Shown here piece by piece: positions 16,950 to 24,966 of a stretch of DNA of 64,000 nucleotides. Within the stretch, counting starts at the first letter, position 1, and the number at the start of each line of letters is the position of its first letter. Made by a program: the position numbers and the translations under genes. The notes below the pieces were generated by a model, which worked only from the letters and a program-made list of their open reading frames with translations, ran no database searches and was not told where the DNA came from. Source of the stretch: Luteolibacter sp. LG18 (lineage in GTDB: Bacteria; Verrucomicrobiota; Verrucomicrobiia; Verrucomicrobiales; Akkermansiaceae); NCBI RefSeq assembly GCF_036322585.1, contig NZ_AP024600.1, positions 124,001 to 188,000 of the forward strand, given 5' to 3'.

Positions 16950-17507
16950 TCAACTATTCTCAAATTCCTGAGCGAGCTTTTTCAAACGGTTACGCATGGC
17001 CACCTTGGTCGCCGCCGGCAAGCGGTCGGTGAACAGGACGCCATTGAGATGATCCGTTTCGTGCTGGATCGCGCGGGCCAGCAAACCGTCGGTCTCGACC
17101 ACCAGTGTGGTGCCATCGAGCTGCGGCAGCGTCGCCTTCACGTCGAGCGGACGGCGCACCTCCGCGCGGATGCCGCGGATACTCAGGCAGCCCTCCGCGC
17201 CCGCTTCCTTCTCCTCGCCGAACTCCAGCTCGGGATTGATGAAGATCAGCGGCATGATCGACTCGAGGTCGGCGTCTTCGCCATTGACCCGCAGATAGGA
17301 AATGCACTCGGGATCGTGGGACACATCGACCACCGCCAGGCGCAGGTCCACGCCCACCTGGGGAGCCGCGAGGCCCACGCCGTTCGCATCCACCATGGTT
17401 TCAAGCATGTCCCCCACCAGCTCCACGAGCTCGTCATTCACCTCGGTCACGGGCTTGCAACGTTGGCGGAGGACCGGATGGCCGTATTGGACGATGGGAA
17501 GGATCAT
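16950..17507 (-). CDS. def: Peptide deformylase
   Basis: The 185-residue enzyme removes the formyl group from N-terminal methionine of nascent proteins. All three family motifs are present: motif I GVGLAAPQVG, motif II EGCLS (metal-ligand Cys) and motif III QHETDH (two His ligands and catalytic Glu). The N-terminus ILPIVQYGHPVLRQRCKPV is typical. It lies 35 bp downstream of the exbD stop on the same strand and could be read from the same transcript. No methionyl-tRNA formyltransferase gene is next to it, unlike in many genomes. Confidence 0.96.
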   Translation of the reverse strand: MILPIVQYGHPVLRQRCKPVTEVNDELVELVGDMLETMVDANGVGLAAPQVGVDLRLAVVDVSHDPECISYLRVNGEDADLESIMPLIFINPELEFGEEKEAGAEGCLSIRGIRAEVRRPLDVKATLPQLDGTTLVVETDGLLARAIQHETDHLNGVLFTDRLPAATKVAMRNRLKKLAQEFENS

Positions 17508-17542
17508 GGCGGGAGGGGCGGTTGAAGGCAGTATAGGAGCCG

Positions 17543-17959
17543 TTATTCCGGCCTGCGGATGCGGGCGGGCACGTCCTTAATCTGGATGCCCGCCTTGGTC
17601 AACGCATCCCAAATGCCCAGCAGCCGCTCGATCGGCAGGCCTTTGTCCGCCTCCAGCTCCAGCTTGCGACCGGGATTCTTCTTCATGAACGCCTGCAGGT
17701 AGGAGTCGAGCAGCCCGTCCGGCACCGCCAGCGAGTCCAGCATCACCTGCCCCGCGGCATCCACCCGGATCACGGAGCGGGACGCGCCCTCCTTGTCCGA
17801 GGGCAGCTCGTGCACCGTCGGCAACTCGATCCGCATCACGTCCCGCGGTTTTTTCGTCTGCGTGGTGACGATGAAATAGATCAGCAGCACCAGCAGGATA
17901 TCGATCAACGGCACGATCTGTGCCGTCTTCTGGATCTTGGGCGGACGTTGGAACCTCAC
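17543..17959 (-). CDS. exbD: ExbD/TolR family biopolymer transport protein
   Basis: The 138-residue protein starts with GTG at 17959. It has a short cytoplasmic N-terminus, a single membrane helix with the functional acidic residue in VPLIDILLVLLIYFIV, and a periplasmic domain (residues about 45-135). ExbD pairs with ExbB to form the proton-driven motor that energises TonB. It begins 6 bp after the exbB stop in a tonB-exbB-exbD order on the minus strand. The helix lacks the preceding M of many homologues but keeps the key Asp. Confidence 0.9.
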   Translation of the reverse strand: MRFQRPPKIQKTAQIVPLIDILLVLLIYFIVTTQTKKPRDVMRIELPTVHELPSDKEGASRSVIRVDAAGQVMLDSLAVPDGLLDSYLQAFMKKNPGRKLELEADKGLPIERLLGIWDALTKAGIQIKDVPARIRRPE

Positions 17960-17965
17960 GACCGG

Positions 17966-18640
17966 TCAGGGATTGGAGGGTTTCGCGCAAAAACGGGCCA
18001 GATCGGCCAGCACGCTCTCCAGCCGGGCGGTCATGAGCTCGATCCGGCGCACGAACCAAGCGTGGGCGACCAGTGCCACCACCGCGATCGAGATTCCGAA
18101 AATCGTGGTGTGCAGCGCCTCGGCAATGCCACGGGCGATCGCGAGATTGTCCGTGGAATCGCTGAGACCGCGGAACACCGACACCAAACCACTGACGGTG
18201 CCGAGCAACCCCAGCAGCGGCGCGGCGGCGATGAGAACATCCAGCGTCTGGATCCCGGAGTGCAGGTGAACCATTTCCCCGCGCGCCGCGGCTTCCACCG
18301 CGTGCGTGATTTGCGCCTGCTCCTTGCCCGCGTGCCGCACCGTCACCGTCCCCAGCCGGCCCAGCATGCTGGTGCCACGCTGGAACTCCCCCTGGATCAC
18401 CCGCCACCGGTCGTGGTCGTAGTCTCCTTCCAGCGATTCGATCTTCCTCGCCAGATCCTCGGGCACCACCGTCGCGCGGCGCAGTGACAGTGCCTTGAAC
18501 ACGATCACCGTCACCCCCACCACCGAGGCCAGCACCAGCGGGTAGATGAAAAAGCCGCCTTCACGGAAAAACTTGCCGAGGGTCTCGAGCGCGCCGGGCG
18601 AATCCGGCACCTGGGCGGACAGGAATGAAACGAGGGTCAT
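17966..18640 (-). CDS. exbB: ExbB/TolQ/MotA family proton channel
   Basis: The 224-residue protein has three membrane segments: near residues 33-50 (FIYPLVLASVVGVTVIVFKAL), 130-155 (LDVLIAAAPLLGLLGTVSGLVSVF) and 170-195 (IARGIAEALHTTIFGISIAVVAL). This matches the ExbB pattern, with GLLGTVSG and the ARGIAEAL motif conserved in MotA/TolQ/ExbB channels. It supplies the proton path for TonB energisation. It is tightly spaced with tonB (3 bp) and exbD (6 bp), so one operon. Confidence 0.92.
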   Translation of the reverse strand: MTLVSFLSAQVPDSPGALETLGKFFREGGFFIYPLVLASVVGVTVIVFKALSLRRATVVPEDLARKIESLEGDYDHDRWRVIQGEFQRGTSMLGRLGTVTVRHAGKEQAQITHAVEAAARGEMVHLHSGIQTLDVLIAAAPLLGLLGTVSGLVSVFRGLSDSTDNLAIARGIAEALHTTIFGISIAVVALVAHAWFVRRIELMTARLESVLADLARFCAKPSNP

Positions 18641-18643
18641 GGG

Positions 18644-19744
18644 TCAGAAATAGAAAATGATCGTCACCTCCAGCGGCTCCTTGCCGAGGGTCTTCTTGAG
18701 ATCGTTGGGAATTTTCGGAAACTTGGCGGCCCGGATCGCCTGGTTGGTGAAGCCCTTTTGCACATCGGTGCAATCCACTGCCTCCACCACCTCCACGGAC
18801 TTCACCTTGCCATCCGGTTCGACCTGGAACTTCACGGTCATGTAGCCAGCGGTGATGTATTTCTGGTAGCGCTCGCAGTTCTGGAGCCAGCCCGTCTGCA
18901 CCGCATCGCTGACCACCGCCCGGTAGCGCCCCAGCGGGGTGTCGATGACATTCACCGCGCTCTTCCCGGTGCGGGAGATCGAACCGGCGAGTTCGGTCTT
19001 CTTCGCCGCCTGAGCCTCCGGCTCGGCGGGCACCGGTGGCTTCACCTCCGGCACCGGCTCGGGTTTCGGCGGCTCGGCAGGCACCAGTGAGGGTTTCTCG
19101 GGTTCCGGTGGCGGGGCCGGAACAGGAACGCTCAGCGGCCCTTCGAGAAGATCGGTGGACTTCGCTGCAACCGATGGCTCGGCCACAGGCTCCTGCGGCA
19201 TGGCTGGCACCGCCGGAATAGAGGGAGCCGCCACTGAACGATCGGGCGCAGGCTCGGCGGGTTTCCCCTCCACCGTCTCGACCACTGCCGCGGACTCTTT
19301 CATGCCCGCTTGGGATGGCAGGTCCGGGCCGGTCGCATCGGGAGTCCGCTCGCTGGTGGCGATGGTGTTGCGTTCACCGATGAACGCCGCGGTCACCGGG
19401 GCCTCGGTGGACGCTTGATCCTCGGTGGTCTTGGCAAACGGCAGGGACCGCACCGGAGGCAGGGAGGGCGCCGCCGAAGGGGTGGCGGAGTCCGGCTCAC
19501 TCGTCGGCGGCTTGGGCTTCGGCTCGACCGGAGCCAGCGCTTCGTCGGCAGGCATCACCAGCGCGACCAAATCCACCCGTTCCGGAGGCGGCGGTGGCGG
19601 GCTTCCAAGGGAAACCGGGCGCTGGGAAAGGGACAGCCACGCGATGCCGAAAAACAGCCCGCCATTCACCATCAACGACACCAGCAACGACAGGCCCCAT
19701 AGGGAACCTGCTCCTGCGGAAGGGGTGGCGCGTGCGGCGATCAT
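18644..19744 (-). CDS. tonB: TonB family energy transducer
   Basis: The 366-residue protein has an N-terminal membrane anchor (residues about 14-38), a long periplasmic Pro/Glu/Ala-rich spacer (about 45-265, with repeated PEP/PKP runs) and a C-terminal TonB domain (about 280-366). The last includes YITAGYMTVKFQVEPDGKVKSVEVVEAVDCTDV and the final EVTIIFYF strand. It couples the ExbB/ExbD motor to outer-membrane receptors, none of which is encoded in this window. It leads the tonB-exbB-exbD operon. The spacer of about 220 residues is long enough to cross a wide periplasm. Confidence 0.88.
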   Translation of the reverse strand: MIAARATPSAGAGSLWGLSLLVSLMVNGGLFFGIAWLSLSQRPVSLGSPPPPPPERVDLVALVMPADEALAPVEPKPKPPTSEPDSATPSAAPSLPPVRSLPFAKTTEDQASTEAPVTAAFIGERNTIATSERTPDATGPDLPSQAGMKESAAVVETVEGKPAEPAPDRSVAAPSIPAVPAMPQEPVAEPSVAAKSTDLLEGPLSVPVPAPPPEPEKPSLVPAEPPKPEPVPEVKPPVPAEPEAQAAKKTELAGSISRTGKSAVNVIDTPLGRYRAVVSDAVQTGWLQNCERYQKYITAGYMTVKFQVEPDGKVKSVEVVEAVDCTDVQKGFTNQAIRAAKFPKIPNDLKKTLGKEPLEVTIIFYF

Positions 19745-19827
19745 CGGTCGGGCAACGGGACGATGGCCGATGCCCGGGAAACTCGCAATTCAGGAATCCG
19801 GCCGGTCTGGCGGACCGGGAAACCGGA

Positions 19828-20277
19828 TCACCAATCGCCGTAGTGGGGCGGCAGGTGGTTCGCCGAGTCCTTCAGAGAGCAACTCATGTAAAGACTGCCG
19901 ACGTCGGGAATGACGTCACCGCCATAGCTGTAAGTACCGTTGTGGGGACACTCGGGTGTCGATTCCACGAATTTGCCGAGGCCGACCACCTTGTCCTGAA
20001 GGCCCACCACCGTCATCCCCGGCGCGTAGCCGTAGATGTTCGAGTAGCTTCGGACGCCCTTTTGGACACTCTGCAGGTTCATGATGCAGAGGGTGCGGTC
20101 GGAACCGTTTTTCCAAGCCTGTGCCCCGATGAAGAGGATCGAGATCAAGGAAAGGAGAACCAGAATGACCACCGTTAATTCCAGGAGGGTCATTCCTTTG
20201 CGCCGCGGGGGAACGGCGATGCGCGTAAACGCATGCGACGACCGGCATGCCGGTCGTATTGGCTGATTGGGTTTCAT
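19828..20277 (-). CDS. Type II/IV pseudopilin-like protein
   Basis: The 149-residue protein has the class III signal RRKG followed by MTLLELTVVILVLLSLISILFIG, with the prepilin peptidase site after Gly and Glu at mature position 5. The mature C-terminal part (about 100 residues) is short and Gly/Tyr/Ser-rich with four Cys, like the small pseudopilins abundant in Verrucomicrobiota. The chosen start at 20277 makes a 28-residue leader, unusually long, and a 20-bp palindrome lies inside that leader (20238-20257). A start nearer the cleavage site is possible but I see no convincing ATG. No other secretion gene is adjacent. Confidence 0.75.
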   Translation of the reverse strand: MKPNQPIRPACRSSHAFTRIAVPPRRKGMTLLELTVVILVLLSLISILFIGAQAWKNGSDRTLCIMNLQSVQKGVRSYSNIYGYAPGMTVVGLQDKVVGLGKFVESTPECPHNGTYSYGGDVIPDVGSLYMSCSLKDSANHLPPHYGDW

Positions 20278-20536
20278 GGGACGTGCCGGGTGAGCAGCGA
20301 AGGGAGACCGGGGTGAGCGGCCAGATGGGACAGCAGGAAAACTTTCCAACCTTATAAGTTTTTGGTCGTAAGACAAGAAAGTTTTAAAAACCCTTTGGCA
20401 TTGCTTAGTTTCGGGACCACCTCCAACAGCGCCAGAGCCCCTTGAAAATCAATTGCTAGGGCCATTTACGCCCTCAATACCCTCCTTCCGGCGGCTTCGC
20501 CGGATCCCCTCTCCGCTCCTTCCGAATCCGTGAACC

Positions 20537-21883
20537 TCAGGCCGGTTCCGGCGGTAGCGCCACCACCGCGTTCCAGCATACCAGGAACCCGCTGGCAAAG
20601 TCTTCCGGTCGCGCATCGATCCACGCTTGCACCTCCCGGGGCGGGAACCACTGGGCGGCATCGATCTCCGCACAGGGAAACCGCACCGCGCCATCGTGAC
20701 GGCAGCGGTAGAGCCGGACATGCTCCCAACCCGTGGCCTCGCACGGTGCGATCCGGGCGATTTCCTCCGGCTCCGCGTCCACGATGCCCATTTCCTCCTC
20801 CAGCTCCCGCACCACGGCGGTTTCATAGTCCTCCCCGGCATCCAGGTGCCCGGACACGCTGGAGTCCCAGACGCCCGGATGGGAGTCCTTCAACAGCGAG
20901 CGCCGCTGGAGCAGCACCTCGCCACGGCGGTTGACCGCGAAAACGTGGACCGCCCGGTGCAGCAGCCCCTTGGCATGGACTTCCCCGCGGGTCGCTTGGC
21001 CGGTGACCTGGTCGTTTTCATCCACCACGTCGAAAATCTCCGCGTCCTTCTGCGGCACGTCCATCAGCGGGTGGGAATCGTAGGCCCGGGCGAGCGCCAC
21101 CCATTGGTCGAGCGACAACTCCTCGGCACGGGCGGACACCTGGACCCCGATGGACTCCGCCACCTCTTCCCATGCCGGGGTCTCCGGCATGTGCTTCTTG
21201 ATCTGCTTCCGGCGCTGGGAGAACCCCCGACGCACCAGCTCATCGAACAGGCGGTCGTCGAACGGCGGCAGGCCCGACACCCGCGGTGTCAGAACCGCCA
21301 CGCTGGAATCGATCTGTGGACGCGGGAAAAACGCCTCCGGTGGCACGGTCCGCAGCGGCTTGACCTCCCAGCCGCTCTGCACGCGGAGGGTCAGGACGCC
21401 GTAGTCCTTGGTCCGGGGGACAGCGGCGAGGCGGTCGATGACCTCCTTCTGGAGCATGATGACCGCGCGCTCGAACGGATGCGGGCGGCTCAGGAAATTC
21501 TTCAGGATGGCCCCGCCGCAGGAATAGGGCAGGTTGCCGAGGAATTTGACCGGGCGGTGCTTGAAGAGCTTCCGAACATCGAACTTCACGCCGTCTTCGT
21601 GATGCACCTCCACGGTGGGCTCGTCCTTGAACCGCTCCTTGAGCATGGCCGCGAGGCGGGCATCGAACTCCACCAGGATCAGACGGCGGACGTTCCCGAC
21701 CAGGTGCTCGCTGAGCGCCCCGGTTCCCGGGCCGACCTCCACCACGGCGTCGTCCGGCGTGACTTCAAGCTGGGAAACGATCCAGCGGGCGCAATTCGGA
21801 TCGATCAGGAAATTCTGACCCAACTGGCGGCTGGGGGTCACCCCGGACAGCTCCAGCACCTCACGAATCTCGCGTCCCGTCAT
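20537..21883 (-). CDS. rsmA: Fusion: 16S rRNA dimethyladenosine transferase (RsmA/KsgA) + NUDIX hydrolase
   Basis: The 448-residue protein combines two enzymes. Residues 1-268 are RsmA, which dimethylates two adjacent adenines near the 3' end of 16S rRNA: QLGQNFLIDPN, the SAM loop VEVGPGTGALSEHL, the catalytic GNLPYS at 116-121 and the C-terminal PPEAFFPRPQIDS. Residues 281-448 are a NUDIX domain of the YfcD/IPP-isomerase-like type (EIFDVVDENDQVTG, LLHRAVHVFAVN, LLQRR). Its complete NUDIX box runs from G345 to I367 (Gx5Ex7REUxEExGU). The reading frame is continuous with no stop between the domains. The NUDIX partner may clean nucleotides or mark a recent gene fusion; function is inferred. Confidence 0.9.
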   Translation of the reverse strand: MTGREIREVLELSGVTPSRQLGQNFLIDPNCARWIVSQLEVTPDDAVVEVGPGTGALSEHLVGNVRRLILVEFDARLAAMLKERFKDEPTVEVHHEDGVKFDVRKLFKHRPVKFLGNLPYSCGGAILKNFLSRPHPFERAVIMLQKEVIDRLAAVPRTKDYGVLTLRVQSGWEVKPLRTVPPEAFFPRPQIDSSVAVLTPRVSGLPPFDDRLFDELVRRGFSQRRKQIKKHMPETPAWEEVAESIGVQVSARAEELSLDQWVALARAYDSHPLMDVPQKDAEIFDVVDENDQVTGQATRGEVHAKGLLHRAVHVFAVNRRGEVLLQRRSLLKDSHPGVWDSSVSGHLDAGEDYETAVVRELEEEMGIVDAEPEEIARIAPCEATGWEHVRLYRCRHDGAVRFPCAEIDAAQWFPPREVQAWIDARPEDFASGFLVCWNAVVALPPEPA

Positions 21884-22308
21884 CCCGCGGGTTCTTGCGC
21901 CATCAAGGCCCGGCGCGCAATCCCCAAGGTCGCCTGAAGAAAGGTGAATTTCTTTTTAGTTTTTTTGAACGTCTTCGGAGGTGGACGGTCTGACTCCTAT
22001 GAAGACCGCAATCGCGCGTTTTCATGTTAGGGTGAACAGCAGTTGTCAGCCCCCGCTTGCCCCCGAAGGCGACGGGTTGATGATCTCGGCCGCCGGGGGT
22101 GGGGACCTCCGGCGGCCAATTTTTTTGTGGAAGCGCGGGAAGAAGCGCAGAAAAAGGGATTGGGCCTCCTGAAAAAGGCAACAAGCCGGTTATCCATTCG
22201 CCATTTTCCCCGAAGTCATGAGAAATTGGCACGGGTATTATTAAAAAAGGGATCGCTTTCCGGAAAGGGATTTCTTACGGGTTTGCGAAGTATAACGCAC
22301 CCTGCTGC
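21884..22308. other. Intergenic leader region before acyltransferase
   Basis: This 425-bp gap lies between the divergent rsmA-NUDIX gene and the acyltransferase gene. It has a T-rich stretch (21951-21966), a short frame from ATG 21999 with little coding character beyond the first 25 codons, a strong plus-strand intrinsic terminator (22088-22126), and a self-complementary CTTTCCGGAAAG at 22255-22266. This fits either an attenuated 5' leader or an independent small RNA of about 120-150 nt. I could not match it to a known riboswitch or RNA family. Confidence 0.5.
22088..22126 (+). terminator. Intrinsic terminator without an upstream gene
   Basis: A perfect 9-bp stem GGCCGCCGG/CCGGCGGCC encloses a 12-nt loop and is followed by AA and seven T. 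It points right, 183 bp upstream of the acyltransferase start. No recognisable protein gene precedes it on the plus strand, so it should end a small RNA or act as an attenuator. Confidence 0.8.
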
Positions 22309-23358
22309 ATGGCTGGCCATCCCCCTGTCGAATCCAAAACGACCGATCCGATACGCCCGTGGTTCCAAGCATTGGAATCCCTGGGGGAATATATCGGGAT
22401 CCGATTCGGTCGAGTGAATCTCCACACCAACGAGGTGGAGTGGACCTTTCTGTCCCACAAGGACTTCGACGGCATTGGTGCCTTCGCCCATCTGATGCGT
22501 GAAGGCGGGGCGAGGCTTCATCACCTGCCGCAGATCACTCATCCGGCACCGCTCAACTGGACTTCCTTCCTCAGGCTGGTGCCGAAAATGATGAGCCCCC
22601 GGAAGCGCCTGAAATGGAAGGCTCTTCCCCAGGGTGCGCCACTCGAGAACATCCAGCAACCCCCTCCCGCGGTCGCTTGGCACGTTTTCAGCGAGGAAGA
22701 CACCGCGAAGCTGCGCCGTGCGAGCCGCTTGGCCAACGTGTCGGTGAATTCCCTGCTCTTGAAGTATCTTGACCGGGCGGTCCGCAGCGACCTCGCCGAT
22801 CCATCGTCCTCCATCCCTTGGATGATTCCCGTGAACATGCGGGGCAAGGTCACCCAGGAAAGCGACGTCGCGAACCACGCCAGCTACATCGGCATCCGCA
22901 TTTTCGCGTCGGAAAGCGTGAAGGACGTCCACCGCCATATTTACGATGCGATCCGGAAGGGCCAGCATTGCGGCAATTGGAAAGCCCTCGATGCGACGGG
23001 CTGGACATCCGAGTCCACCAAACAACGCATGGTCAACATGGACCGGGCCACGATCCAGTGGAACCTCGGCGGCTTCTCCAACCTTGGAATCTGGGACCGG
23101 GAAAAAGCCATCACCGCGGAAGCCTGCCAAGGGCCGTGGCTGTTCTCCCCGCCGGTGCTCCGCACGCAGTTGGTGGGCGCGGGCTGCATCACTTTCCAAG
23201 GCCGCCTCAGCCTGACGCTCCAGATCCATCCGGATCTCACCACCAGCCCGGAAGTCGCGACAAAGTGGATGCGCACCTGGGTGCGGGAAATCGAGTTCGA
23301 TTTCCCTCCATTCCTGCCTGAGGACGGAATGCCACTGCCGCCCGCTTCCCACGGCTGA
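22309..23358 (+). CDS. CAT/condensation-fold acyltransferase-like protein
   Basis: The 349-residue soluble protein looks like a member of the chloramphenicol-acetyltransferase / condensation-domain superfamily. HKDFDG near residues 50-55 fits the HxxxDG catalytic core, though the first His of HHxxxDG is Ser. The later SIPWMIPVNMRG resembles the PVNLR segment of condensation and wax-ester-synthase-like proteins, and LRTQLVGAGCITFQGRLSLTLQIHPD the closing beta strands. It probably transfers an acyl group to an unknown acceptor. The next gene is a FadL-type fatty-acid porin, which makes a lipid-related substrate plausible. Expression may be controlled by the upstream terminator-bearing leader. 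Confidence 0.65.
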   Translation: MAGHPPVESKTTDPIRPWFQALESLGEYIGIRFGRVNLHTNEVEWTFLSHKDFDGIGAFAHLMREGGARLHHLPQITHPAPLNWTSFLRLVPKMMSPRKRLKWKALPQGAPLENIQQPPPAVAWHVFSEEDTAKLRRASRLANVSVNSLLLKYLDRAVRSDLADPSSSIPWMIPVNMRGKVTQESDVANHASYIGIRIFASESVKDVHRHIYDAIRKGQHCGNWKALDATGWTSESTKQRMVNMDRATIQWNLGGFSNLGIWDREKAITAEACQGPWLFSPPVLRTQLVGAGCITFQGRLSLTLQIHPDLTTSPEVATKWMRTWVREIEFDFPPFLPEDGMPLPPASHG

Positions 23359-23431
23359 ACCCTCACGTGAACCTCCTGTCGCGACTTTGACAGGAACTGT
23401 TTTCCCCTGCTCACCCCAAAACCCCGATCTC

Positions 23432-24643
23432 ATGCATCCCGTCCGAGTTTCCCTTGCCCGGCTGGCGCTTCTGCCCCTTTCCTGCCTCGCTCTTCCCCAT
23501 GCCCACGCGGTCGGTTTCCGCTTGCCGAACCAAGACCCGGAGGCGATCGCCCGCGGCAATGCTTTCGCCGCCACGGCGGACAACCCCTCCGCGATCTTCT
23601 ACAACCCGGCGGGGATCACCCAGCTCGAAGGCCATCAGCTCAGCATCGCTGAATACGCCATTTCAGCGGACATCCATTACACCTCTTTCACCGGAGCGAC
23701 GGCCAGCACCGACACCACCGTCCAGTTCGTCCCGCAAATCTACTACACCTACTCCCCGAAGGAATCGCCCTGGTCCTTCGGCTTGGGTGTGTACGCACCC
23801 TACGGACTCGGCGTGGACTACGGCTCCCGGAGCCCGATTTCCACGATCGCCCAGGAAGCGAAGCTCCTCTATGCCACCGTCAACCCGGTGGTGGCGTACC
23901 AAATCAGCCCGACCCTTTCCATCGGCGGCGGCGTAACGCTGAATTACTCGGACGTCGATATCCAGCGCCAGATCGGGTTCGGCCCGGCGGACGGCTTTCG
24001 CTTCGATGGTGATGGCTATGGCACCGGTTTCAACCTCGGCCTGCTGTGGCAGCCGGTGACCGAATGGTCGCTCGGCCTCAATTACCGCTCCGCCACCGAG
24101 ATCGGTTACGATGGCAGATCCATCGCCTTCCCTTACGCCGGCTACAGCCCCACCAGCGCCTCGCTTGATTTCCCGCAGAACGTGGTGGCCGGCGTTTCCT
24201 ATCGCCCGAACGAGAAGTGGAACTTCGAATTCGACCTCGACTGGACGGACTGGGACGTGGTCAACGATGCCTACTTCCGTGGCACCTTCGGCGGCCCCCA
24301 GGTCTTCCCCTTCCGCTACACTTCCGGCTGCATGTACAACTTCGGCGTCACGCGGCAGTTGAACGACGGTTACTTCATCAGTGCGGGTTACATTTTCAGC
24401 GAGAATTCCGTACCGGACCGCACGCTCAGCCCTCTCAATCCCGATTCCGATCTCCAACTCGGAAGCATCGGGTTCGGCCACCACGGCGAATGCATCAGTT
24501 GGGCGGTGGGCTACCACTTCGCCTACAACGGAGGCCGCACCGTCACCGGCAGTCTAGTGAACTCGCCCACGGGCCAAACCGCCAATGGCCACTACACGAC
24601 GTTCAACAATGCCGTGAACGTCTCGGTTCGCTACGCCTTTTGA
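23432..24643 (+). CDS. FadL/TodX-type outer-membrane hydrophobic-substrate porin
   Basis: The 403-residue exported protein has a signal peptide (MHPVRVSLARLALLPLSCLALPHAHA). Mature-start features match FadL: VGFRLPNQDPEAIARGNAFAATADNPSAIFYNPAGI, the conserved hatch motif (the NPA region), then repeating aromatic beta strands ending in VSVRYAF, with a C-terminal Phe for Bam insertion. FadL proteins move long-chain fatty acids or aromatic hydrocarbons across the outer membrane. It lies 73 bp after the acyltransferase-like gene. The start at 23432 was chosen over one 45 bp upstream because it opens the signal peptide. Confidence 0.88.
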   Translation: MHPVRVSLARLALLPLSCLALPHAHAVGFRLPNQDPEAIARGNAFAATADNPSAIFYNPAGITQLEGHQLSIAEYAISADIHYTSFTGATASTDTTVQFVPQIYYTYSPKESPWSFGLGVYAPYGLGVDYGSRSPISTIAQEAKLLYATVNPVVAYQISPTLSIGGGVTLNYSDVDIQRQIGFGPADGFRFDGDGYGTGFNLGLLWQPVTEWSLGLNYRSATEIGYDGRSIAFPYAGYSPTSASLDFPQNVVAGVSYRPNEKWNFEFDLDWTDWDVVNDAYFRGTFGGPQVFPFRYTSGCMYNFGVTRQLNDGYFISAGYIFSENSVPDRTLSPLNPDSDLQLGSIGFGHHGECISWAVGYHFAYNGGRTVTGSLVNSPTGQTANGHYTTFNNAVNVSVRYAF

Positions 24644-24966
24644 GGCCGAAAATGGGGTCATCTGGCCGGATTTGACCCTAGAACTGCCTTGTTAGCCTGA
24701 ACTTTTCACCGCACTGTATCGCCAACGAAAGGCGACAGCGCACCTCGGTGAACTGAAAACCTTTCCTACAGAACCGGTGGCCGACGTGCCGCTCGCCAGC
24801 GATCAAAATCCGGGGGGAGATTGAAAGTTGGAGGAGCCACCAAGGATCTGCCGGGCTGTTCCCGAAAGAAGCGCGGACCCGCTCCCAAAGGCAGGTCCGC
24901 GCTTTTCGTTTCCCGGATTCGCAAGAACCCACCGGCCGGACGAGTATTTCCCGGCGTTCTTTTGCC
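24644..24966. other. Intergenic region after fadL
   Basis: I see no gene in this 323-bp gap. It has mixed composition with lower GC near 24660-24830. The only clear element is the terminator at 24869-24906, more than 220 bp after the porin stop, so either the porin mRNA has a long 3' UTR or a small RNA ends there. Confidence 0.4.
24869..24906 (+). terminator. Intrinsic terminator
   Basis: The arms AAGCGCGGACC and GGTCCGCGCTT form an 11-bp perfect stem around a 14-nt loop, followed by further T (gcttttcg). It points right and ends 61 bp before the metallophosphoesterase start. Confidence 0.8.

Noticed and set aside
21981..22172. Small protein gene in the leader before the acyltransferase
   Set aside because: The frame runs through the terminator stem and ends in a Lys/Arg-rich tail, with no ribosome-binding site. 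The region looks like regulatory RNA instead.
22309..23358. Chloramphenicol acetyltransferase resistance gene
   Set aside because: The first His of HHxxxDG is Ser and overall length and motifs fit the broader condensation-like superfamily; no resistance context is present.
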